A stretch of DNA of 16,521 nucleotides from Endomicrobium sp. (lineage in GTDB: Bacteria > Elusimicrobiota > Endomicrobiia > Endomicrobiales > Endomicrobiaceae). The position numbers and the translations under genes were made by a program. A model generated the notes under the pieces. The model was not told the DNA's origin and did no database searches. It was given only the letters and a program-made list of their open reading frames with translations. Positions 1-7,108 of the stretch are shown here, one piece after another. The DNA lies in contig JAITKZ010000016.1 of NCBI GenBank assembly GCA_031278115.1, forward strand, positions 1 to 16,521. Reading direction: 5' to 3'. Position 1 is the stretch's first letter. The number at the start of each line of letters is the position of its first letter.

Positions 1-1740
1 ATTTCTTTAAACGATGAAGGTCGCGTTGTAAAATATTGCGGATCTGCGGAAACAGATTTAAGACCGGGAATACATTTCCCAAAGTTGGGATTAAAATACG
101 ATCGCGCAATTATAGATACGTCAAAAATTGAGCGTTTAGAAGACAAGGAATCTTTATCAGGAGTATTTCTTTACGATGTTCCAGTTAAACTAATCATATT
201 TCCTACTAGCATATCTGCAGATGTAAAAACTTCAAAGTCTTATTTTAAAGTTTATCCGAATATCCCTATAGGAGAGTCAAAACAGTTTCTAGGTATGGAT
301 AAAATAAGAGAATATCTGGATATTTCTAACTATCACACTTTAGAGCAGTCAAATATGCTTGCTTTGAAGGCTCCTTTCAAATTTACTAAAGGAATTACTT
401 TTTCTCCGGGGTATAGCATAAATATTGTAAGAGAGAAAAATAAAGATTTTCCTGAAGAAATTGAATACGGCAAATCTTTAAATCAGGGCGTGGGCGCAAG
501 TCTTGTTTTAGGCATTGCCGATTGGTTTAGTCCTGCATTTACCTACAGTATCAATACTAAAGAAAATTACAATGTTCGTTCAAGCACTAATACTGAATCG
601 TTTATTATACCCGGTCAAAAGAAATATATAGAAAGAAACGGCATTGGAGAAATTTCTTGGAATTTGAACGCTTATGACGTTACTTCTTCCAGACTTTTAA
701 AAAGCTTGTCGTTTTCGTCGTATTATAAACTCCAAGACTCAGACTCTTATGATAATGTGGATAAAGATTTTCAATCAATTGGTTGGTCTAGAGAGAAACT
801 CTGGATAAGAGATAACCCATTGATGGATATACAGCCTTTCTATTCATCAAACACATATACAGTTAAGACAATTTTAAACAGAAACGACGTTCGTTTTACA
901 GGTAAATATATGCCTTTTGAAGCTTTTTCTTTCAAAGGGTTTTTTAGCCCGATAAATTCTATAAGCGCCAACTGCACTTATACGCAAGGTAATGAAAAAT
1001 CGTATAAAACGGGTACTTGCAATAAAATATGTACAATAATATGGCCTGATATTTTGATTGGAATGTCGGGTGTTGAAAAGTTTTTTGATCTGGCACATCT
1101 TTTTAATGATACTCAACTTAATTTAAAGTATAACAATAAAAGTGTAGTGTCTTACAGCGTTTCGTGTATTGACAGCATTATGCGAGGATTGGACTACAGA
1201 TTTAAGTTTTTAAAACTTTTTGATTTGTATTTTGCTTTAGAAAACACAAAGTCTGGAGAGATGTCTTATGATAATTTAAAAACCTTATTTGATTCTTCAG
1301 CAAATAAATATGTATGTCAGGGGGCCGTTGGATTGGGACGTTGGCGTTTTAGTTTGAGATACGAAAACGAAGAGCGTTGGCAAAAAAATGCTTCAGGAAA
1401 GTATTCTTCAAATATTCGTAAAAATTCATATATTGGACAGATAAACGCTGATTTAATACTTCCCACAGGTCTAAAAATTCCCTTAATAAAAAAAGCGATT
1501 CCTTTGAAAAACAGAATGGTGTTTGTTTCAAATATAAAATATATAGATCAGAAATCCGATGTCAACGTTGAAAAAGACAACAATATGAATTACGGAATAG
1601 CTACTAATGCTGATTATGAAATATCGAAGTACTTTAGATTTATTGCTGGAATAAGCTATGACAGATTTGAGTTTAGATATAACCGCGATTTAAATTATTA
1701 TGATCTTGCCGTTATAGGCAAATTGACTATACAATTCTAG
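1..1740 (+). CDS. Outer-membrane beta-barrel protein, 5'-partial (possible SprA/Sov-like C-terminus)
   Basis: The frame is open from base 1 to the TAG at 1738-1740, so the gene starts upstream of the window. A TTG at position 85 lies inside this open frame and is unlikely to be the start. The visible 579 residues are rich in alternating polar and hydrophobic stretches, with many Tyr, Phe and Asn. The chain ends in Gly-Lys-Leu-Thr-Ile-Gln-Phe, a terminal strand with C-terminal Phe of the kind recognised by the BAM machinery, so an outer-membrane barrel is well supported. A segment near 1045-1100 (WPDILIGMSGVEKF) reminds me of the 'W-x-V-x-x-x-GLEK' region of SprA/Sov-type giant translocon proteins, but this is a memory-based resemblance only. 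It could equally be an unrelated lineage-specific surface protein. The following comF start overlaps its stop codon by one base, which suggests co-transcription. Confidence 0.7.
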   Translation: MSLNDEGRVVKYCGSAETDLRPGIHFPKLGLKYDRAIIDTSKIERLEDKESLSGVFLYDVPVKLIIFPTSISADVKTSKSYFKVYPNIPIGESKQFLGMDKIREYLDISNYHTLEQSNMLALKAPFKFTKGITFSPGYSINIVREKNKDFPEEIEYGKSLNQGVGASLVLGIADWFSPAFTYSINTKENYNVRSSTNTESFIIPGQKKYIERNGIGEISWNLNAYDVTSSRLLKSLSFSSYYKLQDSDSYDNVDKDFQSIGWSREKLWIRDNPLMDIQPFYSSNTYTVKTILNRNDVRFTGKYMPFEAFSFKGFFSPINSISANCTYTQGNEKSYKTGTCNKICTIIWPDILIGMSGVEKFFDLAHLFNDTQLNLKYNNKSVVSYSVSCIDSIMRGLDYRFKFLKLFDLYFALENTKSGEMSYDNLKTLFDSSANKYVCQGAVGLGRWRFSLRYENEERWQKNASGKYSSNIRKNSYIGQINADLILPTGLKIPLIKKAIPLKNRMVFVSNIKYIDQKSDVNVEKDNNMNYGIATNADYEISKYFRFIAGISYDRFEFRYNRDLNYYDLAVIGKLTIQF

Positions 1741-2465
1741 TGGAATTTATGAAAAAAGTTTTTTTGAAAATTATAAATTTATTTTATCCTATTACATGCT
1801 CATCTTGCGGTAAAGATTTAATTTCTACATCTCAAACTAGGATATGCGGTAGGTGCAAATCGTCATTTAGTTTTATAAACGGGCATATTTGCCAAATATG
1901 TGGCAAATTATTATCTTCAGGAGGAGAACTTTGTTATGTATGTAAGAAAAATCCTAAAGGTCGTAAGTTTGATAAAATGCGTTCTGTTTATGAGTATAAG
2001 GATTCTGTAAGGAAATTAATTTTAAAGTTTAAATATTCTAATAGAACTTTTTTAGCTAAAGATTTTGCCGCAGATATGTATGAAACAATGAAAAATAACG
2101 ATTTCTATCAAACATCTGAGTTTATCATATCCGTTCCTTTAAACATTATAAGAAAAATAAAAAGAGGTTATAATCAATCTGAACTGCTTGCAGACGAATT
2201 ATCTATTAAAGCAAATATTCCCGTGTTAAAAAATGTTTTATTTAGAAAGAAAATAACAAAACCTCAGTTTAAGTTGTCAAGAGCTGAACGTTTTGAAAAT
2301 ATAAAAAATTCTTTTTTTGTAAAAAGTAAGGAAGTTATAGCAGGTAAAAATATATTGTTAATAGACGATATAATCACAACCTCATCAACACTTTCTGCAT
2401 GTTCGTCCGTTTTAAAATCCTGCGGAGTAGATAAAATTTTTGTATTAACATTAGCAAGAGATTAA
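1740..2465 (+). CDS. comF: ComF family protein (zinc ribbon plus phosphoribosyltransferase-like domain)
   Basis: The 241-residue product has the full ComF layout. An N-terminal double zinc ribbon carries Cys pairs at residues 20/23, 36/39, 51/54 and 65/68. A type I phosphoribosyltransferase-like domain follows, with the family's RGYNQ motif at 142-146 and the PRPP-loop sequence ILLIDDIITTSST at 205-217. In naturally transformable bacteria ComF acts in the cytoplasm during uptake of single-stranded DNA, but homologues are widespread and often of unknown role. The GTG at 1740 overlaps the TAG of the barrel gene. An ATG at 1749, with a weak AGTGGA-like sequence just upstream, is a credible alternative start that would shorten the protein by three residues. 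No other competence gene is visible, so a DNA-uptake role is inferred from the family only. Confidence 0.9.
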   Translation: MEFMKKVFLKIINLFYPITCSSCGKDLISTSQTRICGRCKSSFSFINGHICQICGKLLSSGGELCYVCKKNPKGRKFDKMRSVYEYKDSVRKLILKFKYSNRTFLAKDFAADMYETMKNNDFYQTSEFIISVPLNIIRKIKRGYNQSELLADELSIKANIPVLKNVLFRKKITKPQFKLSRAERFENIKNSFFVKSKEVIAGKNILLIDDIITTSSTLSACSSVLKSCGVDKIFVLTLARD

Positions 2466-2494
2466 GAAAGTGTTAATTAATGAGGTTGTTGAGC

Positions 2495-2625
2495 TTAGAT
2501 CCCCTCTGAGACTTTTACGAAAAGGTCAACGAGTGGATGCTGGAACTGGGAAGTACGTTCCAGTGCAGGATGACAAGCGTGGCAGAATGAGAGATAAGGC
2601 TTGGGTGGCACTCAAGGCGTAGAAC
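2495..2625. repeat. GC-rich intergenic palindromic element (candidate dispersed repeat or structured RNA)
   Basis: This stretch is about 50% GC in a much more AT-rich neighbourhood and contains three separate hairpins. GACTTTT/AAAGGTC-type arms at 2510-2527 close an ACGA loop with 7 pairs. CTGGAAC (2540-2546) pairs perfectly with GTTCCAG (2557-2563). CTTGGGT (2600-2606) pairs with ACTCAAG (2610-2616) around a GGC loop, with one G-U pair. The layout 'TGGAT...arm...arm...CAGGATGACA' followed by 'GCAGAATGA' resembles the common class of dispersed palindromic intergenic repeats. No second copy is seen in this window, so the repeat call is inference. No U-run follows the last hairpin, so it is not an ordinary terminator. 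A cis-acting leader or a small RNA upstream of the pilus operon is the main alternative. Confidence 0.5.
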
Positions 2626-2727
2626 GTCGTATATGTATATAACCAATACAAAAAATGGACAAATGTGTAATATTTTTGTAGAATTCGGCATTCTTTTACT
2701 TAAATAGAGAGAAAAGTCAGAAAAATA

Positions 2728-3270
2728 ATGCTTTGTTTAAAATTTGTTAAACAATCAAGTGGGCAAGCCCTTGTTGAAGCAGCTTTAATTGCTCTGCTGA
2801 TTATACTTTTTCTTTTAGTGATTTTATGGTTTGCCCGTATAATGCTTACCTGGCAGCAAATTTCTACAGCAGCTCGTTATGGAGCGGATCTTTTATCATA
2901 CACTCCTTTCAGTGTAAAGTACATAGAGAGCGACATAAAAGATTATCTTTGTGCTGCAAATACAATAGGAAGAACTATTGAGCCAAGAAAACTTAACATA
3001 AAAATTGAAGAAAACGATTACAAACCTATTAAATATGATTTTGATATTACAAATTTTTCAAGTTTTGCAGTTTTAAATCCTTATAGTTTTCTGAACATGT
3101 TAAAGGATTTTATTGCGTGTTTTAACAAGAAGTCTTCTGTTGAAATAACTTATACTTACAATATTCCAAAGATATTGAGGATAATTGGAAATGATAGTAT
3201 AAAAATAACAGCGCGTGCGTCAGTCTTGTCAGGTACAGGAAGTATTGGGACTTTGCAACGGCAAAAATAA
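2728..3270 (+). CDS. tadE: TadE-like minor pseudopilin
   Basis: The 180-residue product begins with a class III prepilin signal: a short basic leader, Gly12, then QALVEAALI with Glu at mature position +5. A hydrophobic helix runs to about residue 38. This is the TadE signature; TadE-like pseudopilins are processed by the prepilin peptidase and needed for Flp pilus biogenesis. The remainder is probably periplasmic and shows nothing catalytic. It is the first gene of the pilus cluster and precedes flp by 22 bases. The ATG at 2728 is the only start that leaves the signal intact. The nearest purine-rich sequence (AGAGAGAAAAG, 2706-2716) is rather far upstream, so initiation looks weak. It could be called TadF or TadG-like, but its size and the signal followed by one helix fit TadE best. 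Confidence 0.8.
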   Translation: MLCLKFVKQSSGQALVEAALIALLIILFLLVILWFARIMLTWQQISTAARYGADLLSYTPFSVKYIESDIKDYLCAANTIGRTIEPRKLNIKIEENDYKPIKYDFDITNFSSFAVLNPYSFLNMLKDFIACFNKKSSVEITYTYNIPKILRIIGNDSIKITARASVLSGTGSIGTLQRQK

Positions 3271-3276
3271 ATTTCA

Positions 3277-3285
3277 GGGGAGGGG
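3277..3285 (+). promoter_or_regulatory. Strong ribosome binding site of flp
   Basis: GGGGAGGGG lies seven bases before the ATG at 3293. It is by far the most G-rich ribosome binding site in the pilus cluster and decides the flp start, because the longer in-frame extension upstream lacks any pilin signal. It fits the need to make much more major pilin than machine components, which is an inference. Confidence 0.7.
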
Positions 3286-3292
3286 CGACATT

Positions 3293-3463
3293 ATGAATTT
3301 TGCTTGGATTAAAAGAAATAAAGGACAGGGGATGGTTGAATATATTCTTATTGTGGCTGTTATTGTAGGAATAGTTTTTATCGCATATAAAGCTTTTGGA
3401 AAGAAAATAAAAGGTCAGTTTGAAAAAGCCACGAAAACCATTCAGTCGGCGGATAAAGCATAA
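3293..3463 (+). CDS. flp: Flp-type major pilin
   Basis: This small 56-residue protein has the Flp/Fap pilin build. A basic leader ends at Gly11, followed by QGMVEYILI with the Glu-Tyr pair at mature positions +5/+6. A single hydrophobic helix follows to about residue 36, then a short Lys-rich tail. Cleavage after Gly11 would give a mature pilin of about 45 residues. Flp pilins polymerise from the inner membrane into the thin Tad pilus used for surface adhesion. The ATG at 3293 is chosen over a longer in-frame reading from 3215 because of the strong ribosome binding site at 3277-3285 and because the leader then has normal length. The gene sits between the TadE-like pseudopilin and cpaB, four bases from the latter. 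The prepilin peptidase that must cut it is not in the window. Confidence 0.9.
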   Translation: MNFAWIKRNKGQGMVEYILIVAVIVGIVFIAYKAFGKKIKGQFEKATKTIQSADKA

Positions 3464-3467
3464 CATC

Positions 3468-4301
3468 ATGAGAAAATCTATAATAGCTGCTCTTATTTGC
3501 GCGGCGGTTTCCGCCGGATTAGCCTATTTATTTTTGTCTGATTTAGAAATTAAGTACAAAACTATGGCGGAACCTGTGAAAGTTATTGTTGCATGCCAAA
3601 GGATACCACAAGGTGTTCTAATACAGTCTGACATGCTTGTTGAAAAAATGGTTCCTAAGGAATATATACAACCAAAAGTATTTCAAGATTTAAGAGAATT
3701 GTTTACAAAAGATGGCTCTGCAAGTTATATATCTTTGAATACAATTGAGGAAAACGAACAAATACTTTCTACTAAAGTTTTAAAAGCTAATCAAGATACA
3801 GGAGTAAGCAATTTAATCCCCGATGGTAAAAAAGCTCTATCTCTATCATTTAACTGTGAATCATTGGGGATTCTTACTCCAGGCAGCAGAATAGATATTT
3901 TTGCAATAGTTGAATACATTGATAAGGGAAAAGAAATACAAGACGCTGTGTTTTCTGTTGCACAAAATGTTTTAGTTTTGGCTGTTGGCGGAAACTGTAT
4001 AGGCAGTGGTAAAAAATCAGAGCAAGACGACGATTCAAATAATTTAAATTACATAACAATTGCAGTAACTATTGAAGAAACTCAAAAGATTCTCATAGCC
4101 TGTGAAAAAGGAAGTTTAAAGTATGTAATAAGACCTGTCGGTGACTTAGACATCTCTGATATAAAGCCCTTGAAACTTTCATCTATAGTAAAAGATGTTT
4201 CAAAAATATATCCAAATTGCGAAAAAGATTTGAAAACGACAAGCCAAAGAGAAGTTTTGGAAATAATAAACAGATACACGAACATTAATAAACAAAAATA
4301 A
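3468..4301 (+). CDS. cpaB: Flp pilus assembly protein CpaB/RcpC
   Basis: The 277-residue product has an N-terminal membrane anchor (about residues 4-23) and then a SAF-like beta-clip segment (VKVIVACQRIPQGVLIQSDM, 37-56). The family's conserved middle block follows, with IPDGKKALSL at 118-127 and the PGSRIDIFAIVE stretch at 138-149, matching the 'PGdrVDV' region of CpaB/RcpC. These proteins are anchored in the inner membrane, lie in the periplasm and are thought to stabilise or gate the Tad secretin. The ATG at 3468 is preferred over an upstream TTG because it starts directly at the membrane anchor and lies four bases after the flp stop. There is no clear Shine-Dalgarno sequence, so translation is probably coupled to flp. 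The secretin gene (rcpA/cpaC) that usually follows is missing here; the ATPase gene follows instead. Confidence 0.87.
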   Translation: MRKSIIAALICAAVSAGLAYLFLSDLEIKYKTMAEPVKVIVACQRIPQGVLIQSDMLVEKMVPKEYIQPKVFQDLRELFTKDGSASYISLNTIEENEQILSTKVLKANQDTGVSNLIPDGKKALSLSFNCESLGILTPGSRIDIFAIVEYIDKGKEIQDAVFSVAQNVLVLAVGGNCIGSGKKSEQDDDSNNLNYITIAVTIEETQKILIACEKGSLKYVIRPVGDLDISDIKPLKLSSIVKDVSKIYPNCEKDLKTTSQREVLEIINRYTNINKQK

Positions 4302-4307
4302 GAGGTT

Positions 4308-6305
4308 ATGATGTTTGCCATAGCATCAAGCTGTAGTTTATTCCAAAGACATTTGTTGGCTTATGGATTATCTTGCATATCGTCAAATAAAAAAGAATCT
4401 TGCGTTGTTCTTGATTTTTCTATACCTGATCCTGATTCTTTTTGGTCTTTATACGGGAATAGAGTTAAGTATATTGAGGATATCTTACAGGTTTTATCAG
4501 GAATAACTCCTAAAATTTTAAGAGGATATTTATCGCCTATAGGATTGAACCCTGTGCTCGCTTTTAGAGATACAAAACTAAAACATGCTGATATTGACAG
4601 AATTTTATACTTAGCAACAGCTCTTAAAGAAAGTTTTAAATATGTTTTTGTTATTCTACCCGATGAAATAGATGAAAATCTTTTTAAACTTGTACAAGAA
4701 TCCGAATGTGTTTTGTTTCCTTATACGAGTGACGCAATATCCGTAAAAAACGCAATTTTTATTTTAAAAGAGTATTGTTGCGATATTTATGAAACAAGTT
4801 TTGCAGCTTTAAAGCTTAACTTTGGATATGATTTTAATTCTGATAATATTTTACGCGAGTCAAAAATCTTAAGATATAATATTGAGGCAGACTTTAATTA
4901 CCGTGTTCAAGAACAGATTCTATATCCCCACTTTTCTTACAAAGATAGATCAAATAATTATGTTTTGTCTTTACACAAGGTATTAGAGATTTTTGATAAA
5001 TTGCAACAAGTAAAAGTTAAGAGTTTTTCTTTAGACAATTATTTCCAAAATGAAAATACTTATGGACAATTGCGAGATGATATTCATAAATCTCTTGTTG
5101 AAGAGATGAAAAAATATATTGATGAAAATGACAATAGTAAGCTAAAAAAATTAACAAAAAACAAAATAAGTGAAATTTTATCTAAAAGAAATCTTATTTT
5201 GCCAAGAGATATTTTGTCCCGGCTTTATAAAGAACTTTGTAATGATGTCGCGGGACTTGGAGTATTGGAAGATTTAATAGAAGATTCTTCTGTTACTGAG
5301 ATAATGGTTAACGGACATAATAATATATATGTTGAAAGAAATGGAAAGATAACTAGAACTAAAATTTCTTTTCCAGATGAAAAACGCTTGAAAACTGTTA
5401 TAGACAGAATAGTTTCTAATGTAGGCAGGCATATTGACGAATCTTCGCCTATTGTTGACGCAAGGCTTAAAGACGGTTCACGCGTTAATGTTGTTGTAAA
5501 ACCCATATCATTAGATGGCTCTATAGTTACAATAAGAAAATTTTTAAAAAATAAACTTTCAATGGAGTCTTTAGTTTCTGCAGGTAGCCTAAACGAAGCC
5601 ATGCTTGAATTTTTAAAAACTGCAGTTTTGTTAAAAAAGAATATTATTATTTCTGGCGGTACAGGTACTGGAAAAACTACTCTTTTAAATGCCATATCAT
5701 CTTTTATACCTAAAGAAGAAAGACTTGTTACTATTGAAGATTCTGCTGAACTTCAGCTTCAGCAGGAACATGTTGTAAGGCTTGAGAGTAGACCAAAATC
5801 AACTGAAGGTACAGGTGAGATTAGTATAAGACGATTAGTAGTAAATGCTTTAAGAATGCGTCCTGACAGAATAATTGTTGGAGAGTGTCGTTCCGGCGAA
5901 GCTCTTGATATGATTCAAGCAATGTCCACAGGACATGAGGGCAGTCTTACTACATTACATGCCAATTCTTCTTATGACGCTGTTTCAAGACTTACAACTA
6001 TGGCGTTAATGTCAGGTATGGATTTGCCGGAGAAATCTATTGTTTCTCAGATAGCGTCTGCAATAAACGTTATAGTACAGCTATCCCGTTATACCGACGG
6101 CTCAAGAAAAATATCTTCAATATCAGTAATAGATAAAACTAACGATGAACGATTATATGAGATTAAGCCTGTTTTCCAATTTGATTTGAAGAGTTTTGAC
6201 GACGGCGTTCAAAAGGGAGAATTTAGTTTTACAGGTTATGTGCCGGATTTTATACAAAATGCATTTCAAAAAGGTATAAAGTTAAATACTGGAATATTTA
6301 AATGA
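4308..6305 (+). CDS. tadA: TadZ-like/TadA fusion: Tad pilus motor ATPase with degenerate MinD-fold N-terminus
   Basis: This is one continuous 665-residue frame. From about residue 270 it is a typical TadA/CpaF secretion ATPase: Walker A GGTGTGKT at 450-457, Walker B RIIVGECR at 521-528 with Glu526, and the His box TGHEGSLTTLHAN at 541-553. It hydrolyses ATP at the inner membrane to drive Flp pilus assembly. Residues 1 to about 235 are extra. They have the strand and helix order of TadZ/CpaE MinD-like proteins: 'CVVLDFSIPDPDSFW' (32-46) as the 'vDlD' strand, 'YVFVILPDE' (112-120), 'CVLFPYTSDAISVKNA' (134-149) and a closing helix near 220-235. The P-loop position reads SSCSLFQRHL, with no Lys-Gly motif. 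TadZ normally places the machine in the cell; a fused, non-ATP-binding version is inferred. AGAGG at 4301-4305 fits the second ATG (4311) better than the first. The stop overlaps tadB. Confidence 0.9.
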   Translation: MMFAIASSCSLFQRHLLAYGLSCISSNKKESCVVLDFSIPDPDSFWSLYGNRVKYIEDILQVLSGITPKILRGYLSPIGLNPVLAFRDTKLKHADIDRILYLATALKESFKYVFVILPDEIDENLFKLVQESECVLFPYTSDAISVKNAIFILKEYCCDIYETSFAALKLNFGYDFNSDNILRESKILRYNIEADFNYRVQEQILYPHFSYKDRSNNYVLSLHKVLEIFDKLQQVKVKSFSLDNYFQNENTYGQLRDDIHKSLVEEMKKYIDENDNSKLKKLTKNKISEILSKRNLILPRDILSRLYKELCNDVAGLGVLEDLIEDSSVTEIMVNGHNNIYVERNGKITRTKISFPDEKRLKTVIDRIVSNVGRHIDESSPIVDARLKDGSRVNVVVKPISLDGSIVTIRKFLKNKLSMESLVSAGSLNEAMLEFLKTAVLLKKNIIISGGTGTGKTTLLNAISSFIPKEERLVTIEDSAELQLQQEHVVRLESRPKSTEGTGEISIRRLVVNALRMRPDRIIVGECRSGEALDMIQAMSTGHEGSLTTLHANSSYDAVSRLTTMALMSGMDLPEKSIVSQIASAINVIVQLSRYTDGSRKISSISVIDKTNDERLYEIKPVFQFDLKSFDDGVQKGEFSFTGYVPDFIQNAFQKGIKLNTGIFK

Positions 6306-7108
6306 TGAAAATAATCTTTCTTTTTTCTTTTGCTTTTTTTACATTTTGCTTTACATATTTTTTTATAAACAAGTTAAAAGTTAAAATAAATAAGAAAAAG
6401 CCTTTTGACTTAAAAAATCTACCGAAAAATAAAAAAAGAGTTTTGGTTTCTTTTATTGTTTTTCTTGGTTTAAGTTTACTTTTGCAAAATATTATTTTTG
6501 CGTTAATTTCTTGCATTTTATACTGCTATTTTGATTGGTATATACAGGACAAAAAAAGGCGCAAAAAAGAAGCTTTAATAGACAAACAGGTTATTGAAGC
6601 CTTAAATATTATAAAAAGTGCAGTTAGGGCAGGGCAATCATTGCAGAATGCTATTTTTACGACTAAGAATGAATTGAAATACCCTATAAAAGGCGAATTT
6701 GAAAAAATATCGGAAAGGTTAGCTTTTGGAATGAATTTTGACAAAGTTTTAGAAGAATCTTCTAAAAATGCTATAAGCAAAGAATTTAAACTTATGATAG
6801 ATGTTATCAGAGTGTCAAAAGATGCGGGCTCAAGTTTAAGTGATATTTTTGACAGAATATCTGAGTCTACAATTCAAAGAATTAATGTCCAATCAAAAAT
6901 GACAGCTTTAACTGCTCAAGGAAGAATATCCGGTAATATAGTGAGCTTTATTCCTTTTGTAGTTATGTTAATAATGTATATGATTGAACCTGAAATGATG
7001 GAATGTTTGTTTATTACTTTGATTGGAAATATTTTACTTCTTATAGTTATTGTTATGGTTATTACAGGGTCCGTTGTAATAAGAAAAATGACGGAGATTG
7101 ATTTCTAA
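6302..7108 (+). CDS. tadB: TadB inner-membrane platform protein
   Basis: The 268-residue product has the TadB/type II secretion F arrangement. There is one N-terminal helix (about 3-22), a pair of hydrophobic segments at 47-60 and 63-80, a cytoplasmic helical domain from about 85 to 205, and two C-terminal membrane helices near 212-228 and 238-260. The family features 'VIEALNIIKSAVRAGQSLQNAI' (split here at 97-118) and 'LMIDVIRVSKDAGSSLSDIFDRIS' (164-187) are clear. With TadC it forms the membrane platform on which the TadA motor acts. The ATG overlaps the tadA stop in an ATGA arrangement, and a second ATG follows directly at 6305, so coupled translation is likely. TadB and TadC are paralogous; this one is assigned TadB from its gene order and two-plus-two helix layout. 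Confidence 0.85.
   Translation: MMKIIFLFSFAFFTFCFTYFFINKLKVKINKKKPFDLKNLPKNKKRVLVSFIVFLGLSLLLQNIIFALISCILYCYFDWYIQDKKRRKKEALIDKQVIEALNIIKSAVRAGQSLQNAIFTTKNELKYPIKGEFEKISERLAFGMNFDKVLEESSKNAISKEFKLMIDVIRVSKDAGSSLSDIFDRISESTIQRINVQSKMTALTAQGRISGNIVSFIPFVVMLIMYMIEPEMMECLFITLIGNILLLIVIVMVITGSVVIRKMTEIDF

Noticed and set aside
2470..2622. A 50-codon open frame starting at GTG 2470, rich in Lys and Arg, running through the GC-rich element
   Set aside because: No solid ribosome binding site, no recognisable family, and it coincides with three hairpins. In DNA of about 50% GC an open frame of this length is not surprising.
2676..2705. Possible promoter TTGTAG / TTAAAT with an 18-base spacer before the pilus operon
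   Set aside because: Both boxes are poor matches and the region is very AT-rich. A sigma-54 type -24/-12 pair was also looked for near the TGGCAC at 2606-2611, but no TGC follows at the right distance.
5633..5639. A second in-frame A AAA AAG heptamer inside tadA
   Set aside because: A -1 shift here leads soon to a stop and would destroy the Walker A region, while the zero frame continues correctly. It shows that the heptamer alone arises by chance in A-rich genes; only the tadC copy sits where two coding frames must be joined.
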